A stretch of 64,000 bases of DNA from an uncultured Opitutia bacterium (GTDB taxonomy: Bacteria > Verrucomicrobiota > Verrucomicrobiia > Opitutales > Opitutaceae): assembly GCA_903877135.1 (NCBI GenBank), contig CAIRCN010000004.1, positions 124,001 through 188,000 on the forward strand, read 5' to 3'. Shown here piece by piece: positions 46,765 through 55,475 of the stretch. A program made the translations under genes and the position numbers. The number at the start of each line of letters is the position of its first letter. The stretch's first letter is position 1. A model generated the notes under the pieces. That model did no database searches and was not told where the DNA came from. It worked only from the letters and a program-made list of their open reading frames with translations.

Positions 46765-47814
46765 ATGCGGTTCTTCTTCCTCCGGCTTTCCCTTGCAATC
46801 ATCGGTGCGTTTTCGGCTGTGGCTATTCGTGGCAATCCGCCCGCCACCCCGGCGGCCAAGCCTGAAATGGCCCCCGTTTGGGAGGCGCGCCTGCCGGCGT
46901 TTGACGAGGCGACTTACGCGCGGGAGGTCGAGGCGCTTATCCTGAATTTCGAGAACGTGACTGGGCGGCGGCTGGTTCCCGGCGCGAAGAAAAAAGTCGG
47001 GCTGAAAATCTACAGCGACTCGGGCCCGGGCATGGCCACGCCGATCCCGCTGGTGCAGGCTGTGATCACAGCGTTGGAAAAACGCGGGTTTAAGACACAG
47101 AACATTTTCCTTGTTGGGCTCAACCAGCTGCGACTGCGCATGACCGGCTACCTGCCCTCGTTGGTGACGGGTGAGACGCCGTTCAAGGGGCACCCGGTCT
47201 ATGTGCTCGAGTCGGGTAAGTTCTATGACCCGGTCTGGTTCTACGATTCGCCGCTACCGCAGCGGTTCGACCCGATTTTCGCCGAGCAACAGACGAAGGA
47301 TTTCTCCAACACGTCGACGAAGGACGAAGACCGCAAGAGCTTCCTCGCGACGCCGCTCTTCCTCGACGCCGATTTCTGGATCAACCTGCCGGTCTACACC
47401 GACCACAGCACGCTGGGCGTGAATGGCGCGCTCGTGAACGCCACGCTCTGGAACGCCTCGAATACCGCCCGTTTCTTCCGCTCACCCGCCAACGCGCCCG
47501 CCGCTGTCGCGGAAATGAGCGCCATCCCGGAACTGCGGGAAACATGGATGTTCACGCTCGCCAGCCTCGAGCACTACCAGTTCATCGGCGGCCCGTTCTT
47601 CAACTCGCTCTATTCCGCCTCCGAACCTTTACTGTGGCTGAGCACCGATCCGGTGATCATGGACGCGATGATGCGCGACCGTATCGACCGCCTGCGCAAG
47701 CAAACCGGCTTCGAGCCGATCTCGGAGGAAATTCGCACGCTGGAGTTCGCCGAGACACTGGGCGTCGGGTCCACGCAGATCAAACTGGCCAAAATCATCG
47801 AGGTGGGCCGCTAA
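46765..47814 (+). CDS. Exported DUF362 domain protein
   Basis: 349 aa from ATG 46765. A signal peptide (about 1-22) is followed by a DUF362-like domain: KVGLKIYSDSGPGMATPIPLVQAVI (in parts) near residue 78 matches the conserved segment of these proteins. No ferredoxin cluster motif was seen. DUF362 proteins have no settled function, although some act in metal or quinone-related chemistry. Divergent from dnaG and followed by nuoA after 75 bp. Confidence 0.8.
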   Translation: MRFFFLRLSLAIIGAFSAVAIRGNPPATPAAKPEMAPVWEARLPAFDEATYAREVEALILNFENVTGRRLVPGAKKKVGLKIYSDSGPGMATPIPLVQAVITALEKRGFKTQNIFLVGLNQLRLRMTGYLPSLVTGETPFKGHPVYVLESGKFYDPVWFYDSPLPQRFDPIFAEQQTKDFSNTSTKDEDRKSFLATPLFLDADFWINLPVYTDHSTLGVNGALVNATLWNASNTARFFRSPANAPAAVAEMSAIPELRETWMFTLASLEHYQFIGGPFFNSLYSASEPLLWLSTDPVIMDAMMRDRIDRLRKQTGFEPISEEIRTLEFAETLGVGSTQIKLAKIIEVGR

Positions 47815-47889
47815 ACGCGGGCGACTGGCGTCCGATCGCACAAATTCCCTCTTGTCACGCCCGCTCTGCTCGGGCCAATTTCTACCGCG

Positions 47890-48264
47890 ATGACACCCGC
47901 CGCGTATCTTCCGTTTCTGATCCAGGCTCTGCTGGCCGCCGGTATCACGGGCCTGGTGATCGGCGCGAGCCACTTCTTCGGCCAGCGCGCGAAGCCTTCC
48001 AAGATCAAGGACTCGGCCTACGAGTGCGGCATCGCGGGCGACGGCCTCAGTCACACGCGCTTCTCGGTGAAATTCTACCTCACCGCGCTGCTCTTCATGC
48101 TCTTCGACCTCGAGGTCGTGATTCTAATTCCGTGGACGTTTATCTACCGTGAATTTCTCGCCCACCAGATTTCCATCCTCGGTCCAATCCTGTTTTTCAT
48201 CGGCGTTCTGGTCTTGGGGCTCTTCTACGAAATCCGGAAGGGCGCGCTCGAGTGGGAGAAGTGA
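47890..48264 (+). CDS. nuoA: NADH-quinone oxidoreductase subunit A
   Basis: 124 aa complex I membrane subunit with three helices (about 8-26, 62-84, 94-115). Family motifs are the loop AYECG (about 44) and RFSVKFYLTALLFMLFDLEVV, including the essential acidic residues of the second helix. It stands apart from other nuo genes: none of nuoB-N is in the window, which is unusual because nuoA normally heads the operon. Followed 43 bp later by the EIIA-DAC gene. Confidence 0.95.
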   Translation: MTPAAYLPFLIQALLAAGITGLVIGASHFFGQRAKPSKIKDSAYECGIAGDGLSHTRFSVKFYLTALLFMLFDLEVVILIPWTFIYREFLAHQISILGPILFFIGVLVLGLFYEIRKGALEWEK

Positions 48265-48307
48265 ACCTGGCGTGACCAGCTTGGGTTGCCCCGGATAAAT
48301 CCACACC

Positions 48308-49648
48308 ATGCGGCTCGACCGAATCATCGCACGGAGTCGCATCGTCGATCTCCACAGCCTCGACCTCGAAGGTGCGTTGCACGAGCTGCTCGCGGTGTGC
48401 GTGGAGAAATTTTCCGACCTGAAGCCAGAGATGTTGCTCAAGGGCCTGCTGGCGCGCGAAAGCACGATGACGACCTACCTCGGTCTCGGCGTCGCGCTGC
48501 CGCATGTACGCGTCAAGATGCGTCGGCGCTACATCCTCGCGATCGGCCGCAGCCGTGCGGGCATCCGGCACGACGGCGCGCTGGCAGACGAGCGGGTGCG
48601 GCTCATCATGATGCTGATCGCGGGCGAAAACGCGCGCGATTACCTGCAGGTGCTCGCCTCGATCGCGCAGCAGGTGAAGGAGGCCGACCTCGTTGACAAT
48701 CTCGTTAACGCGCCCGACCTCGACACCCTCCACGAACGACTTGTCGGCGATTTTGGCGGCATCCGCCCGGTGCAGGCGCAGCAAAACCGCGTCAACCGCC
48801 TGATGTTTCGCGAAGCTGAGCGTGTGGCGCGTGGTGCCGACTGCCGGGCGCTCATGGTGTTTGGCGACACGTTCATCGGCGGTATCGAGGCCGGCGCACT
48901 GCCGTCGAAACTCAAAACCATCCTCGTCACCCGCAATCTGATCGAGCCGGGCGAGGACCAGAAGGAGTTTTCCGAGACCATTCAGGTGCGCTCGTTCTCG
49001 AGTCAGCGCCTCGCCCAGTTGCGCAGCGCGATCCTCGTGGCGCTGATGCGCGGTGTGATCGCCTTCAAGGACCGCGTCTGCTGTATCGGCGGCGTCACCG
49101 GCAGCAACCAGTTCGACACGCTCATCGTCGTCGATATCGACAAGGAATTCCAGACGCTCCTCACCCGCCAGACTGACCTTCTGCCCGCCGACGTGAAGCC
49201 CGAGGTGCTCGAGCGCGTGATTGCCGTCGCGACGGAGCTCGCCGTCGAGGGTCGCGAGGGACGCCCGGTCGGCTGCCTGTTTGTCATCGGCGACAACGAC
49301 CGGGTGGCGGAACTGACAAAGCCACTCGTGCTCAATCCGTTTTATGGTTACAAGGAGGAAGACCGTAACATCCTCAATCCCTTCATGGATGAGACGGTGA
49401 AGGAGTTTTCTTCGATTGATGGGGCGTTCATCATCCGGGGCGACGGGGTGGTGGAATCTGCCGGCAGCCTGATACAGGCCACGGCCAATGACTACACCCT
49501 GCCGAGCGGTCTTGGCAGCCGCCACGCCGCCGCGGCTGCCGTCAGTGTCGCCACGCAGAGCATTGCCATTGTCGTCTCGTCCAGCACCGGCCAAGTGACG
49601 CTGTTCCGCCGCGGCGTCATGCTGCCGCTGACGGAAAAGCGCCGCTGA
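48308..49648 (+). CDS. PtsN-like EIIA domain fused to a diadenylate cyclase
   Basis: 446 aa with three parts. Residues 1-145 resemble PTS EIIA type 2/EIIA-Ntr, with the phosphorylatable His66 in GVALPHVRV. Residues about 165-290 resemble the pyruvate-kinase-C-like module found in archaeal DacZ cyclases (ALMVFGDTFIGG). Residues about 325-440 match a DisA_N/DAC domain: DGA at 371-373 and RHA at 405-407, where most DACs have RHR, plus IVVSSSTGQVTLFRRG. The domain predicts synthesis of c-di-AMP from two ATP. No membrane helix, so cytosolic. Activity needs testing because of the altered RHR. Confidence 0.85.
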   Translation: MRLDRIIARSRIVDLHSLDLEGALHELLAVCVEKFSDLKPEMLLKGLLARESTMTTYLGLGVALPHVRVKMRRRYILAIGRSRAGIRHDGALADERVRLIMMLIAGENARDYLQVLASIAQQVKEADLVDNLVNAPDLDTLHERLVGDFGGIRPVQAQQNRVNRLMFREAERVARGADCRALMVFGDTFIGGIEAGALPSKLKTILVTRNLIEPGEDQKEFSETIQVRSFSSQRLAQLRSAILVALMRGVIAFKDRVCCIGGVTGSNQFDTLIVVDIDKEFQTLLTRQTDLLPADVKPEVLERVIAVATELAVEGREGRPVGCLFVIGDNDRVAELTKPLVLNPFYGYKEEDRNILNPFMDETVKEFSSIDGAFIIRGDGVVESAGSLIQATANDYTLPSGLGSRHAAAAAVSVATQSIAIVVSSSTGQVTLFRRGVMLPLTEKRR

Positions 49649-49735
49649 ACGGCTTCGGATTCGGAGGCCTGTGACTTTAGGATTGCGCCGGCCCGGCCTC
49701 GCCCTTTGTTCTGACCCCTCAATCCATTTACCACT

Positions 49736-49900
49736 ATGCAAGAACTCGTCACCCTGGAATGCACCGAAGCCAAAAAAGAGGGGAAACCCGTTTCCCGCTA
49801 CCTCACGTTCCGGAACAAGAAGACCGTGACCGAGCGCATCGAGAAGAAGAAATATAACCCCCATCTCAAGCGCCATACGCTGCACAAGGAGATCAAGTAA
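49736..49900 (+). CDS. rpmG: 50S ribosomal protein L33, zinc-free type
   Basis: 54 aa, [18 protein letters not shown] to HTLHKEIK. The usual two zinc CxxC pairs are reduced to a single Cys9, the second position being Ala (CTEA) and the C-terminal pair replaced by NPHL. So this is a C-minus, zinc-independent L33. Many bacteria keep such a paralogue for zinc shortage, but it can also be the only copy. A UUCG-loop terminator follows at 49926. Confidence 0.93.
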   Translation: MQELVTLECTEAKKEGKPVSRYLTFRNKKTVTERIEKKKYNPHLKRHTLHKEIK

Positions 49901-49925
49901 ATCTCCGTTGCCATCTTTCCTACCC

Positions 49926-49957
49926 AGCCGGACCTTCGGGTCCGGCTTTTTTGTTTT
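49926..49957 (+). terminator. Rho-independent terminator after rpmG
   Basis: AGCCGGACC (49926-49934) and GGTCCGGCT (49939-49947) form a perfect 9-bp stem capped by a TTCG tetraloop and followed by TTTTTTGTTTT. Confidence 0.95.
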
Positions 49958-49982
49958 CTCTACCCGGTCGCAGGCCCCGGAA

Positions 49983-50252
49983 TCAGAGCCCCTTTTTCTC
50001 CACCGCAAATGATGGCGAGCTGCCCTGGCCGGGCATGACTAGATGCTGCCGCCGTGCCGCCCGCCAGCCTTCGCGGTGCCGGCGAATCCAGTCGAGCAGC
50101 GCGCGCTCAAAACCGATGTCATAGCCCAGCCGCTCCGACTCCAGCCACTTGTGTTTCAGGATCTCCTCCCGCTCGGCCAGGAACTCCTGGTAGAGGCTGG
50201 ATTGCTTGACGAATTCGCGATTGGTCGCGGGCTCTTGGGCGGTCGATGTCAT
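49983..50252 (-). CDS. Small conserved-looking cytoplasmic protein, function unknown
   Basis: 89 aa from ATG 50252 (50303 is possible). It is charged and helical, with SSLYQEFLAEREEILKHKWLESE and LGYDIGFERALLDWIRRHREGW. The pattern HKWLESERLGYDIG recalls a helical segment seen in DUF4032-type proteins, but I do not recognise a family with confidence. No membrane or signal sequence. It sits 72 bp after mrp, on the same strand, and may be co-transcribed with it. Confidence 0.7.
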   Translation of the reverse strand: MTSTAQEPATNREFVKQSSLYQEFLAEREEILKHKWLESERLGYDIGFERALLDWIRRHREGWRAARRQHLVMPGQGSSPSFAVEKKGL

Positions 50253-50324
50253 GCGGCAGGTCTGCGGGGGCAAAAATGAGAGGGACGAGGCCCTGCCTGT
50301 CAATGCCGCCGATTTCCCAAAATG

Positions 50325-51422
50325 TCACACACGCGGCACTGCGGGGCGGGCCAGTTGCTGCAACAGCGTCTGGGCGATCTCGCGGAAGGTGTCGGCCGCG
50401 GCACTCTGCGGCCGACCTACGACGATGGGCACGCCCGTGTCGCCGCCTTCGCGGATCTCGGAAATTAACGGCACCTGCCCGAGGAGGGTGGTGCCGAGCT
50501 TTTCGGCGATCATCGCGCCGCCGCCCGTGCCGAACAGGTCGTGCCGCTGGCCCGCGGGGTCGAGGAAATAGCTCATGTTCTCGGCGACGCCGAGCAGGGG
50601 GACGTTGACCTTCTGGAACATCAGGCCGCCTTTGCGGGCGACGTTGGTGGCGGCGAGTTGGGGCGTGGTCACGAGCACTGCACCGTCGAGCGGGAGCGTC
50701 TGCACGAGCGAAAGCTGGGCGTCGCCCGTGCCCGGCGGCAGGTCCACCAGCAGCACGTCGAGCTCGCCCCATTTCACGTTTTGGACGAACTGCTGGATGG
50801 TTTTCATGATCATCGGCCCGCGCCAGACAACCGGGGTGTTTTCGTCCACGAGAAACCCCATGCTCATGACCTTCACGCCGTGGTGCTCCATCGGGACCAG
50901 CATCGCCTCGGCGCCGTCGCCCTCGACCTCTGGGCGACCGCTCAGGCCCATCATCAAGGGCACGCTGGGGCCATAGATGTCGCAATCCATCAAACCCACC
51001 TGACCGGGCCGGCCCTGCAAGTCGAGGACTTGTGCAAGAGCGCACGCGAGGTTGACGGAAAAAGTGCTTTTGCCCACGCCACCCTTGCCCGAAGCGATGG
51101 CGATGGCGTGTTTGATGGTTTTTGGAGCGGCGGCGTTGCCGCCCAGGTTTCCACCGGTGCCTGCGGAGGCCGGCGTTTTCGCCGGCGAAACCGCCACGTC
51201 GATGATCGTCTCCTTCACGCCGGGCACGGCGAGAAGACACTTCTCGACCTCTCTTTTGAGCTGCAGCGGGATCTTCGGGTCGCTAGTCGTCAGCGCCAGC
51301 GAGACCTTGGCCGTGCCATCGACCATCGCTGCCGACCGCACTAGGCCGAACGACACGATGTCGCGGCTGAAGCCGGGATATTTAACTTGCTTGAGGTGTT
51401 CTTTGAGATCGTCGGAAGTCAC
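50325..51422 (-). CDS. mrp: Mrp/NBP35 family iron-sulfur carrier ATPase
   Basis: 365 aa. An N-terminal FeS-assembly (DUF59/MIP18) domain (about 5-85) is fused to a P-loop ATPase with the deviant Walker A GKGGVGKSTFSVNLA (about 114-128) and LVDLPPGTGDAQ. The Cys pair of some ApbC proteins (CxxC near the C-terminus) was not seen. The family delivers Fe-S clusters to apo-enzymes in the cytoplasm. Confidence 0.93.
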   Translation of the reverse strand: MTSDDLKEHLKQVKYPGFSRDIVSFGLVRSAAMVDGTAKVSLALTTSDPKIPLQLKREVEKCLLAVPGVKETIIDVAVSPAKTPASAGTGGNLGGNAAAPKTIKHAIAIASGKGGVGKSTFSVNLACALAQVLDLQGRPGQVGLMDCDIYGPSVPLMMGLSGRPEVEGDGAEAMLVPMEHHGVKVMSMGFLVDENTPVVWRGPMIMKTIQQFVQNVKWGELDVLLVDLPPGTGDAQLSLVQTLPLDGAVLVTTPQLAATNVARKGGLMFQKVNVPLLGVAENMSYFLDPAGQRHDLFGTGGGAMIAEKLGTTLLGQVPLISEIREGGDTGVPIVVGRPQSAAADTFREIAQTLLQQLARPAVPRV

Positions 51423-51526
51423 GGGAGGGAAATTGTCGCCAAGGGAGGAAATAAAAGTTGTTATGCGTGGTTGGGGTGTAAATAGAAATGCCGAAGTTCG
51501 TCATCTTTAGCCTCCCTTTCCTCGAC

Positions 51527-52726
51527 ATGCAAAAAATCCTACGCTTTTTCCTCCTGCTCGCCGCCGTCGCGGCCCCGGTTCTGGCCCAACGCGATATCGG
51601 CGTCGTCGATGTTATCGCCGAGAACAAAACCATCCCGGTCCGCGTGTCGGCCAACACCCCCGAGCTGAACGACCTCGCGCTGCGGGCGTTTCGCGTGCAC
51701 GGCCGCTACCGGCTCACGGCGAGCGGCTACGCCTACGACATCCGTTTCTCTGCTGTGACTGCCACGCAGGTGCAGGTCGACATCACCAAGGGCTCGGCGG
51801 CCACGCCAGTTGCCTCGACGGTGGTCACCGGCACGAGCAGCCGAAACGCCCTCTTTCGCGCCGCTGACTTTGCCGTCGAGAAGACGAACGGCCTCGGCCT
51901 CAAGGGCTTTTTCACGGCGCGCCTCGCGACGATCGGCGAGCGCACCGGTCGCCAGGAAATCTACACCTCGGACCTCTTCTTCGGCGAGATGAAGCAGATC
52001 ACGCGCGACAACGCCTTCGCCCTCATGCCGCGCTGGTCGCCCGACGGCTCGAAACTCCTATACACCAGCTTCTACAAGTCCGGCTTTCCCGACATTTTCC
52101 AGATCGACCTCAACACCTACCAGCGCACGAGCTTCGTGAGCTTCCGGGGCACCAACGCCGGCGCGCGCTACAGCCCCACCGGCCAGCAGGTCGCCATGGT
52201 GCTGAGCGGCGAGGGCACGCCGGAAATCTACATCAGCAACGCCCAGGGCCGCCAAGTCTCGCGCAAGACTCGTTCCGACGCCGTGAAATCCTCGCCGTGC
52301 TTCTCGCCCGACGGCTCCCGGCTCGTTTTCGCCATGGAACCCGGCCCGCAGCTCTACCTGATGGCCACCTCGGGCGGCGGCGTCTCGCGCGTCACTTCCG
52401 GGATCAGCGGCTACTGCGCGGAGCCCGATTGGAGCCACGCCAAACCCAACAAGATCGCCTTCACGATCGCGGTCGGCCGGCCGCTGCGATACCAGATCGC
52501 GGTGCTCGATCTGTCGACGCGGCGGAGCGAGCAGGTGTCTAAAGCGCCGTTCGACGGCATCGAGCCATGCTGGCTCGCCGACGGCCGCCACCTCGTCTAT
52601 ACCGCGCGCACCTCGTCCGCGAGCCGCATATGCATTCTCGACACTGAGACGGGCAAGAGCGAGCCGGTGAGCCCGAGTTCGCTTGGCTCGATGATGTCGG
52701 CTAACGTCTGGACGCCGCCACGGTAA
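51527..52726 (+). CDS. tolB: TolB-like beta-propeller protein
   Basis: 399 aa from ATG 51527; a signal peptide (about 1-20, cleavage after VLA) precedes a TolB N-terminal domain and a six-bladed WD40-like propeller. Repeated blades read MPRWSPDGSKLLYTSF, ARYSPTGQQVAMVLS and PCFSPDGSRLVFAME. It probably works with a Tol motor in outer-membrane stability. No pal or tolA is adjacent; the ExbBD pair at 1066-2220 or unlinked genes may supply the motor. Confidence 0.88.
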   Translation: MQKILRFFLLLAAVAAPVLAQRDIGVVDVIAENKTIPVRVSANTPELNDLALRAFRVHGRYRLTASGYAYDIRFSAVTATQVQVDITKGSAATPVASTVVTGTSSRNALFRAADFAVEKTNGLGLKGFFTARLATIGERTGRQEIYTSDLFFGEMKQITRDNAFALMPRWSPDGSKLLYTSFYKSGFPDIFQIDLNTYQRTSFVSFRGTNAGARYSPTGQQVAMVLSGEGTPEIYISNAQGRQVSRKTRSDAVKSSPCFSPDGSRLVFAMEPGPQLYLMATSGGGVSRVTSGISGYCAEPDWSHAKPNKIAFTIAVGRPLRYQIAVLDLSTRRSEQVSKAPFDGIEPCWLADGRHLVYTARTSSASRICILDTETGKSEPVSPSSLGSMMSANVWTPPR

Positions 52727-52753
52727 CCGCGACACCCGCGCCGGTGGAAATAA

Positions 52754-52782
52754 CAAAGCCGCACCAGTCCGGTGCGGCTTTG
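52754..52782. terminator. Bidirectional terminator between tolB and sod
   Basis: CAAAGCCGCACC (52754-52765) and GGTGCGGCTTTG (52771-52782) form a 12-bp stem with 5-nt loop. It lies between two convergent genes, 28 bp after tolB and 25 bp after the SOD stop, and can serve both although T-runs are short. Confidence 0.85.
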
Positions 52783-52806
52783 TAGTGAGAGAATTGGACG
52801 CAGTGC

Positions 52807-53439
52807 TTACTTCGTCGCGGCGGCGAAATTAGCCTCGGCAGCGTCCCAGTTGACGACGTTCCAGAACGCCGCGATGTAGTCGGGTCGGCGGTTTTGGTAG
52901 TTGAGGTAGTAGGCGTGCTCCCAGACATCGAGCGCGAGCACGGGCTTGCCCTCGAGACCGGCGACGGCCTTGCCCATCAGCGGGCTGTCCTGATTGGCGG
53001 TCGAGCCGACGGCGAGCGTCTTGTCCGCGCTGACGACGAGCCAGGCCCAGCCGGAGCCGAAGCGCGTGGCGCCGGCCTTGACGAACTCCGCCTTGAAATT
53101 GTCGAATGAGCCAAACGTCGCCGTGATCGCCGAGGCGAGCGAACCCTTCGGATGGCAGCCCTTGCCCGGCCCCATGACGGTCCAGAAGAACGAGTGGTTT
53201 GAGTGGCCGCCGGCGTTGTTGCGCACGCCACCGCGGATGGCGTCGGGCACTTTGCTTAGGTCGGCGATGAGGGCATTGACGTCGAGGGCCGCGAGCGCGG
53301 CATGGTCCTTGAGGAGATTGTTGGCGTTGGTGATGTAGGCCTGGTGATGCTTCGAGTGATGGATCTCCATCGTCTTTGCATCGATGTGCGGCACGAGAGC
53401 GTCGTAAGCGTAAGGCAGTTTCGGGAGTTCGTAAGCCAT
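52807..53439 (-). CDS. sodA: Superoxide dismutase, Mn-type, cytoplasmic
   Basis: 210 aa, standard Fe/Mn SOD length, no signal peptide. Ligand motifs [19 protein letters not shown] and [10 protein letters not shown] are complete, and [11 protein letters not shown] carries the Mn-type Gln. It starts at ATG 53439. It is clearly homologous to the Tat-exported SOD at 13179, so this genome has one cytosolic and one exported form. It is followed by a bidirectional terminator and preceded by tadA. Confidence 0.96.
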   Translation of the reverse strand: MAYELPKLPYAYDALVPHIDAKTMEIHHSKHHQAYITNANNLLKDHAALAALDVNALIADLSKVPDAIRGGVRNNAGGHSNHSFFWTVMGPGKGCHPKGSLASAITATFGSFDNFKAEFVKAGATRFGSGWAWLVVSADKTLAVGSTANQDSPLMGKAVAGLEGKPVLALDVWEHAYYLNYQNRRPDYIAAFWNVVNWDAAEANFAAATK

Positions 53440-53501
53440 GGTAGTGTTATATGCTGGGTTGAAGAAATGAGAACGGAAGATGCAACTGCCTTCCGCTATC
53501 G

Positions 53502-54074
53502 TCAACTCGGCGGGCCAAAAACTGGCGGGTTGTCCTCCGGAGCTGGCACTCCGATTCCCTGCGTGCGCTTGACCTTGAAGAACGCCTGCAGGAGTTCGCG
53601 GCACTCGCCTTCGAGCACGCCGCCGGCGGTGAGTTCGAGGTGGTGGTTCACGCGCGGCAGGTCGTTGAGGTTGGCTGCGCCGCCGAGGCAGCCCATCTTG
53701 GGGTCGGGCACGGCGTAGCATACGCGTTTGACGCGCGCCATGAGCATCGCGCCCGAGCACATCGGGCACGGCTCCTTCGTCACATAGAACGTCGCGCCCT
53801 CCAGCCGCCAGTCACCGAGCGCGGCGGCAGCCTGCGTGAGCGCGAGCATCTCGGCGTGCGCGGTGGGATCCTTGGCCCCCTCGACGGTGTTGTGCGCCGA
53901 GGCGACGATCTCGCCGCCGACCTCGATCACGGCGCCGATAGGTACCTCGTCGTCGCGCCAGGCGTCGATGGCCTGGTTGTAGGCGAGGCTCATGAAAAAC
54001 CCGTCGTCGCGCACGAGTTGCGAGGGAAAACGCTTCTCGAACGGGCAGGGGGGCGGCGGGGGATGGGCGGGCAT
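53502..54074 (-). CDS. tadA: tRNA-specific adenosine deaminase
   Basis: 190 aa zinc deaminase converting A34 to inosine in tRNA-Arg(ACG). The active site motif TAHAEMLAL (HAE) and the zinc pair PCPMCSGAM are intact. The N-terminal stretch before the domain (about 1-25) is proline-rich and may be an over-long start; [22 protein letters not shown] from ATG about 53992 would give a 163 aa form closer to E. coli TadA. Function in nucleoside salvage is less likely. Confidence 0.92.
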   Translation of the reverse strand: MPAHPPPPPCPFEKRFPSQLVRDDGFFMSLAYNQAIDAWRDDEVPIGAVIEVGGEIVASAHNTVEGAKDPTAHAEMLALTQAAAALGDWRLEGATFYVTKEPCPMCSGAMLMARVKRVCYAVPDPKMGCLGGAANLNDLPRVNHHLELTAGGVLEGECRELLQAFFKVKRTQGIGVPAPEDNPPVFGPPS

Positions 54075-54191
54075 GCGGGAAGTAGGGCGCGAGGGAAAGC
54101 CTTGCTTACGCGCGGGGTTTCCGCCTTACAAGGGGCTTTTCCGCGCACCCGCTTATGATGCAATACCTTTCCGGCAACACTCCCTCCTCCC

Positions 54192-54461
54192 ATGGCAGAC
54201 GGTAATTCGATCGAAGTGGAGGGCCGGGTCGTCGCGGTGCTGCCCGGCACGATGTTCAAGGTGCAGTTGAACAACGCCACCCAGCACGTCGTGCTCGCGC
54301 ACATCTCGGGCAAGCTACGGAAAAACTTTATCAAGATCGCCGCGGGCGACATGGTGAAGATGGAGATGAGCCCCTACGATCTCGACAAGGCGCGCATCAC
54401 TTTTCGGATGAAGGAGACCAACTCCAACTACGTCCCGCCGCCGCGCCGCAGGCAGTATTGA
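54192..54461 (+). CDS. infA: Translation initiation factor IF-1
   Basis: 89 aa S1-type OB-fold protein. The core [24 protein letters not shown] and [19 protein letters not shown] are standard. The C-terminus is about 17 residues longer than the 72-residue E. coli protein and ends in a basic Pro/Arg tail (PPPRRRQY). It binds the ribosomal A site with IF-2 and IF-3. It is close to xerD on the same strand. Confidence 0.95.
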   Translation: MADGNSIEVEGRVVAVLPGTMFKVQLNNATQHVVLAHISGKLRKNFIKIAAGDMVKMEMSPYDLDKARITFRMKETNSNYVPPPRRRQY

Positions 54462-54523
54462 GCCGCGCTTGGGCTTGCGGTGGACGGCGGGAAACGCCGC
54501 ACTGCTCGGGAAACGCCGTTCGC

Positions 54524-55471
54524 ATGGCCCGCCCAAAACAATCCCGCGTTGACGCCAGCCGCGCCCCCGCCGCCTTCGTCGGCGACATCGAGGGTTTTCT
54601 CGGCTACATCGGCCTCGAACGCGGCCTGTCGGCCAACACGTTGCTCGGCTACCGCCGCGACCTCGACCAGGCCGCGGCCTTTCTCGCGCGGCGCGGCGCG
54701 GCCGACTGGTGCAGCGTCACGGGCGTGCAGGCGGGCGAGTGGCTTCACTCGCTGAGCGCGGCCGACTACACCGTCGCGAGCCTCGCGCGCAAGCTCACCG
54801 CCCTGCGCGTCCTCGCGCGCCACCTCGTGCGCGAGAAACTGCGCGATGACGACTTCACCGCGATCCTCTCCGCGCCGAAAACCGTCCGGCGCATGCCCGG
54901 CACGCTCACGCCGGAGGAAGTCGCACGGCTCCTCGCCGCGCCGAGCGGGGGCGACGCCCGCGCGCTGCGCGACCGGGCGCTGCTGGAGCTGTTTTACTCG
55001 AGCGGCCTTCGCGTGTCGGAGCTCGCGGCGCTCACGCTGCAGCAGGTGGACCTTGAGCACGGTTTCCTGCGGGTTTTCGGCAAGGGCTCCAAGGAGCGCG
55101 TCGTCCCCGTCGGCGGCCGGGCGGTGGATGCTCTCACGACCTACGTCGTCGCGGGCCGGCCGCAGCTCGTGAAGACGCCCACAGGCAGCCAGCTTTTCCT
55201 CAACAACCGCGGCGCGGCGCTCTCGCGGGTGATGCTCTGGATGCTCGTCAAAAAATACGCGAAGCGCGCCGGCATCACCAAGTCCGTGAAACCCCACGCG
55301 CTCCGCCACTCGTTCGCCACGCACCTGCTCACCGGCGGCGCCGATCTGCGCGCCATCCAGGAGATGCTCGGCCACGCCAGCATTTCCACGACGCAGATCT
55401 ACACAGCCGTGGAGCCGCGCCGGCTCCTCGACCACCACGCGAAATTCCATCCGCGCAACCGGCCGGAGTGA
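54524..55471 (+). CDS. xerD: Tyrosine recombinase XerD-like
   Basis: 315 aa from ATG 54524. An N-terminal core-binding SAM-like domain (about 15-105) is followed by the catalytic domain with Arg in SGLRVSEL, Lys in GKGSKERVV, HxxR in HALRHSFATH, His in GHASI and nucleophile Tyr in TQIYTAV. It resolves chromosome dimers at dif with XerC. Length and the complete catalytic set fit a housekeeping Xer rather than a phage integrase; no att sites or mobile genes flank it. XerC versus XerD is not certain. Confidence 0.9.
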   Translation: MARPKQSRVDASRAPAAFVGDIEGFLGYIGLERGLSANTLLGYRRDLDQAAAFLARRGAADWCSVTGVQAGEWLHSLSAADYTVASLARKLTALRVLARHLVREKLRDDDFTAILSAPKTVRRMPGTLTPEEVARLLAAPSGGDARALRDRALLELFYSSGLRVSELAALTLQQVDLEHGFLRVFGKGSKERVVPVGGRAVDALTTYVVAGRPQLVKTPTGSQLFLNNRGAALSRVMLWMLVKKYAKRAGITKSVKPHALRHSFATHLLTGGADLRAIQEMLGHASISTTQIYTAVEPRRLLDHHAKFHPRNRPE

Positions 55472-55475
55472 TGTG

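Noticed and set aside
54524-55471. Phage or integron integrase
   Set aside because: Length, flanking housekeeping genes and lack of att repeats fit a chromosomal Xer recombinase.
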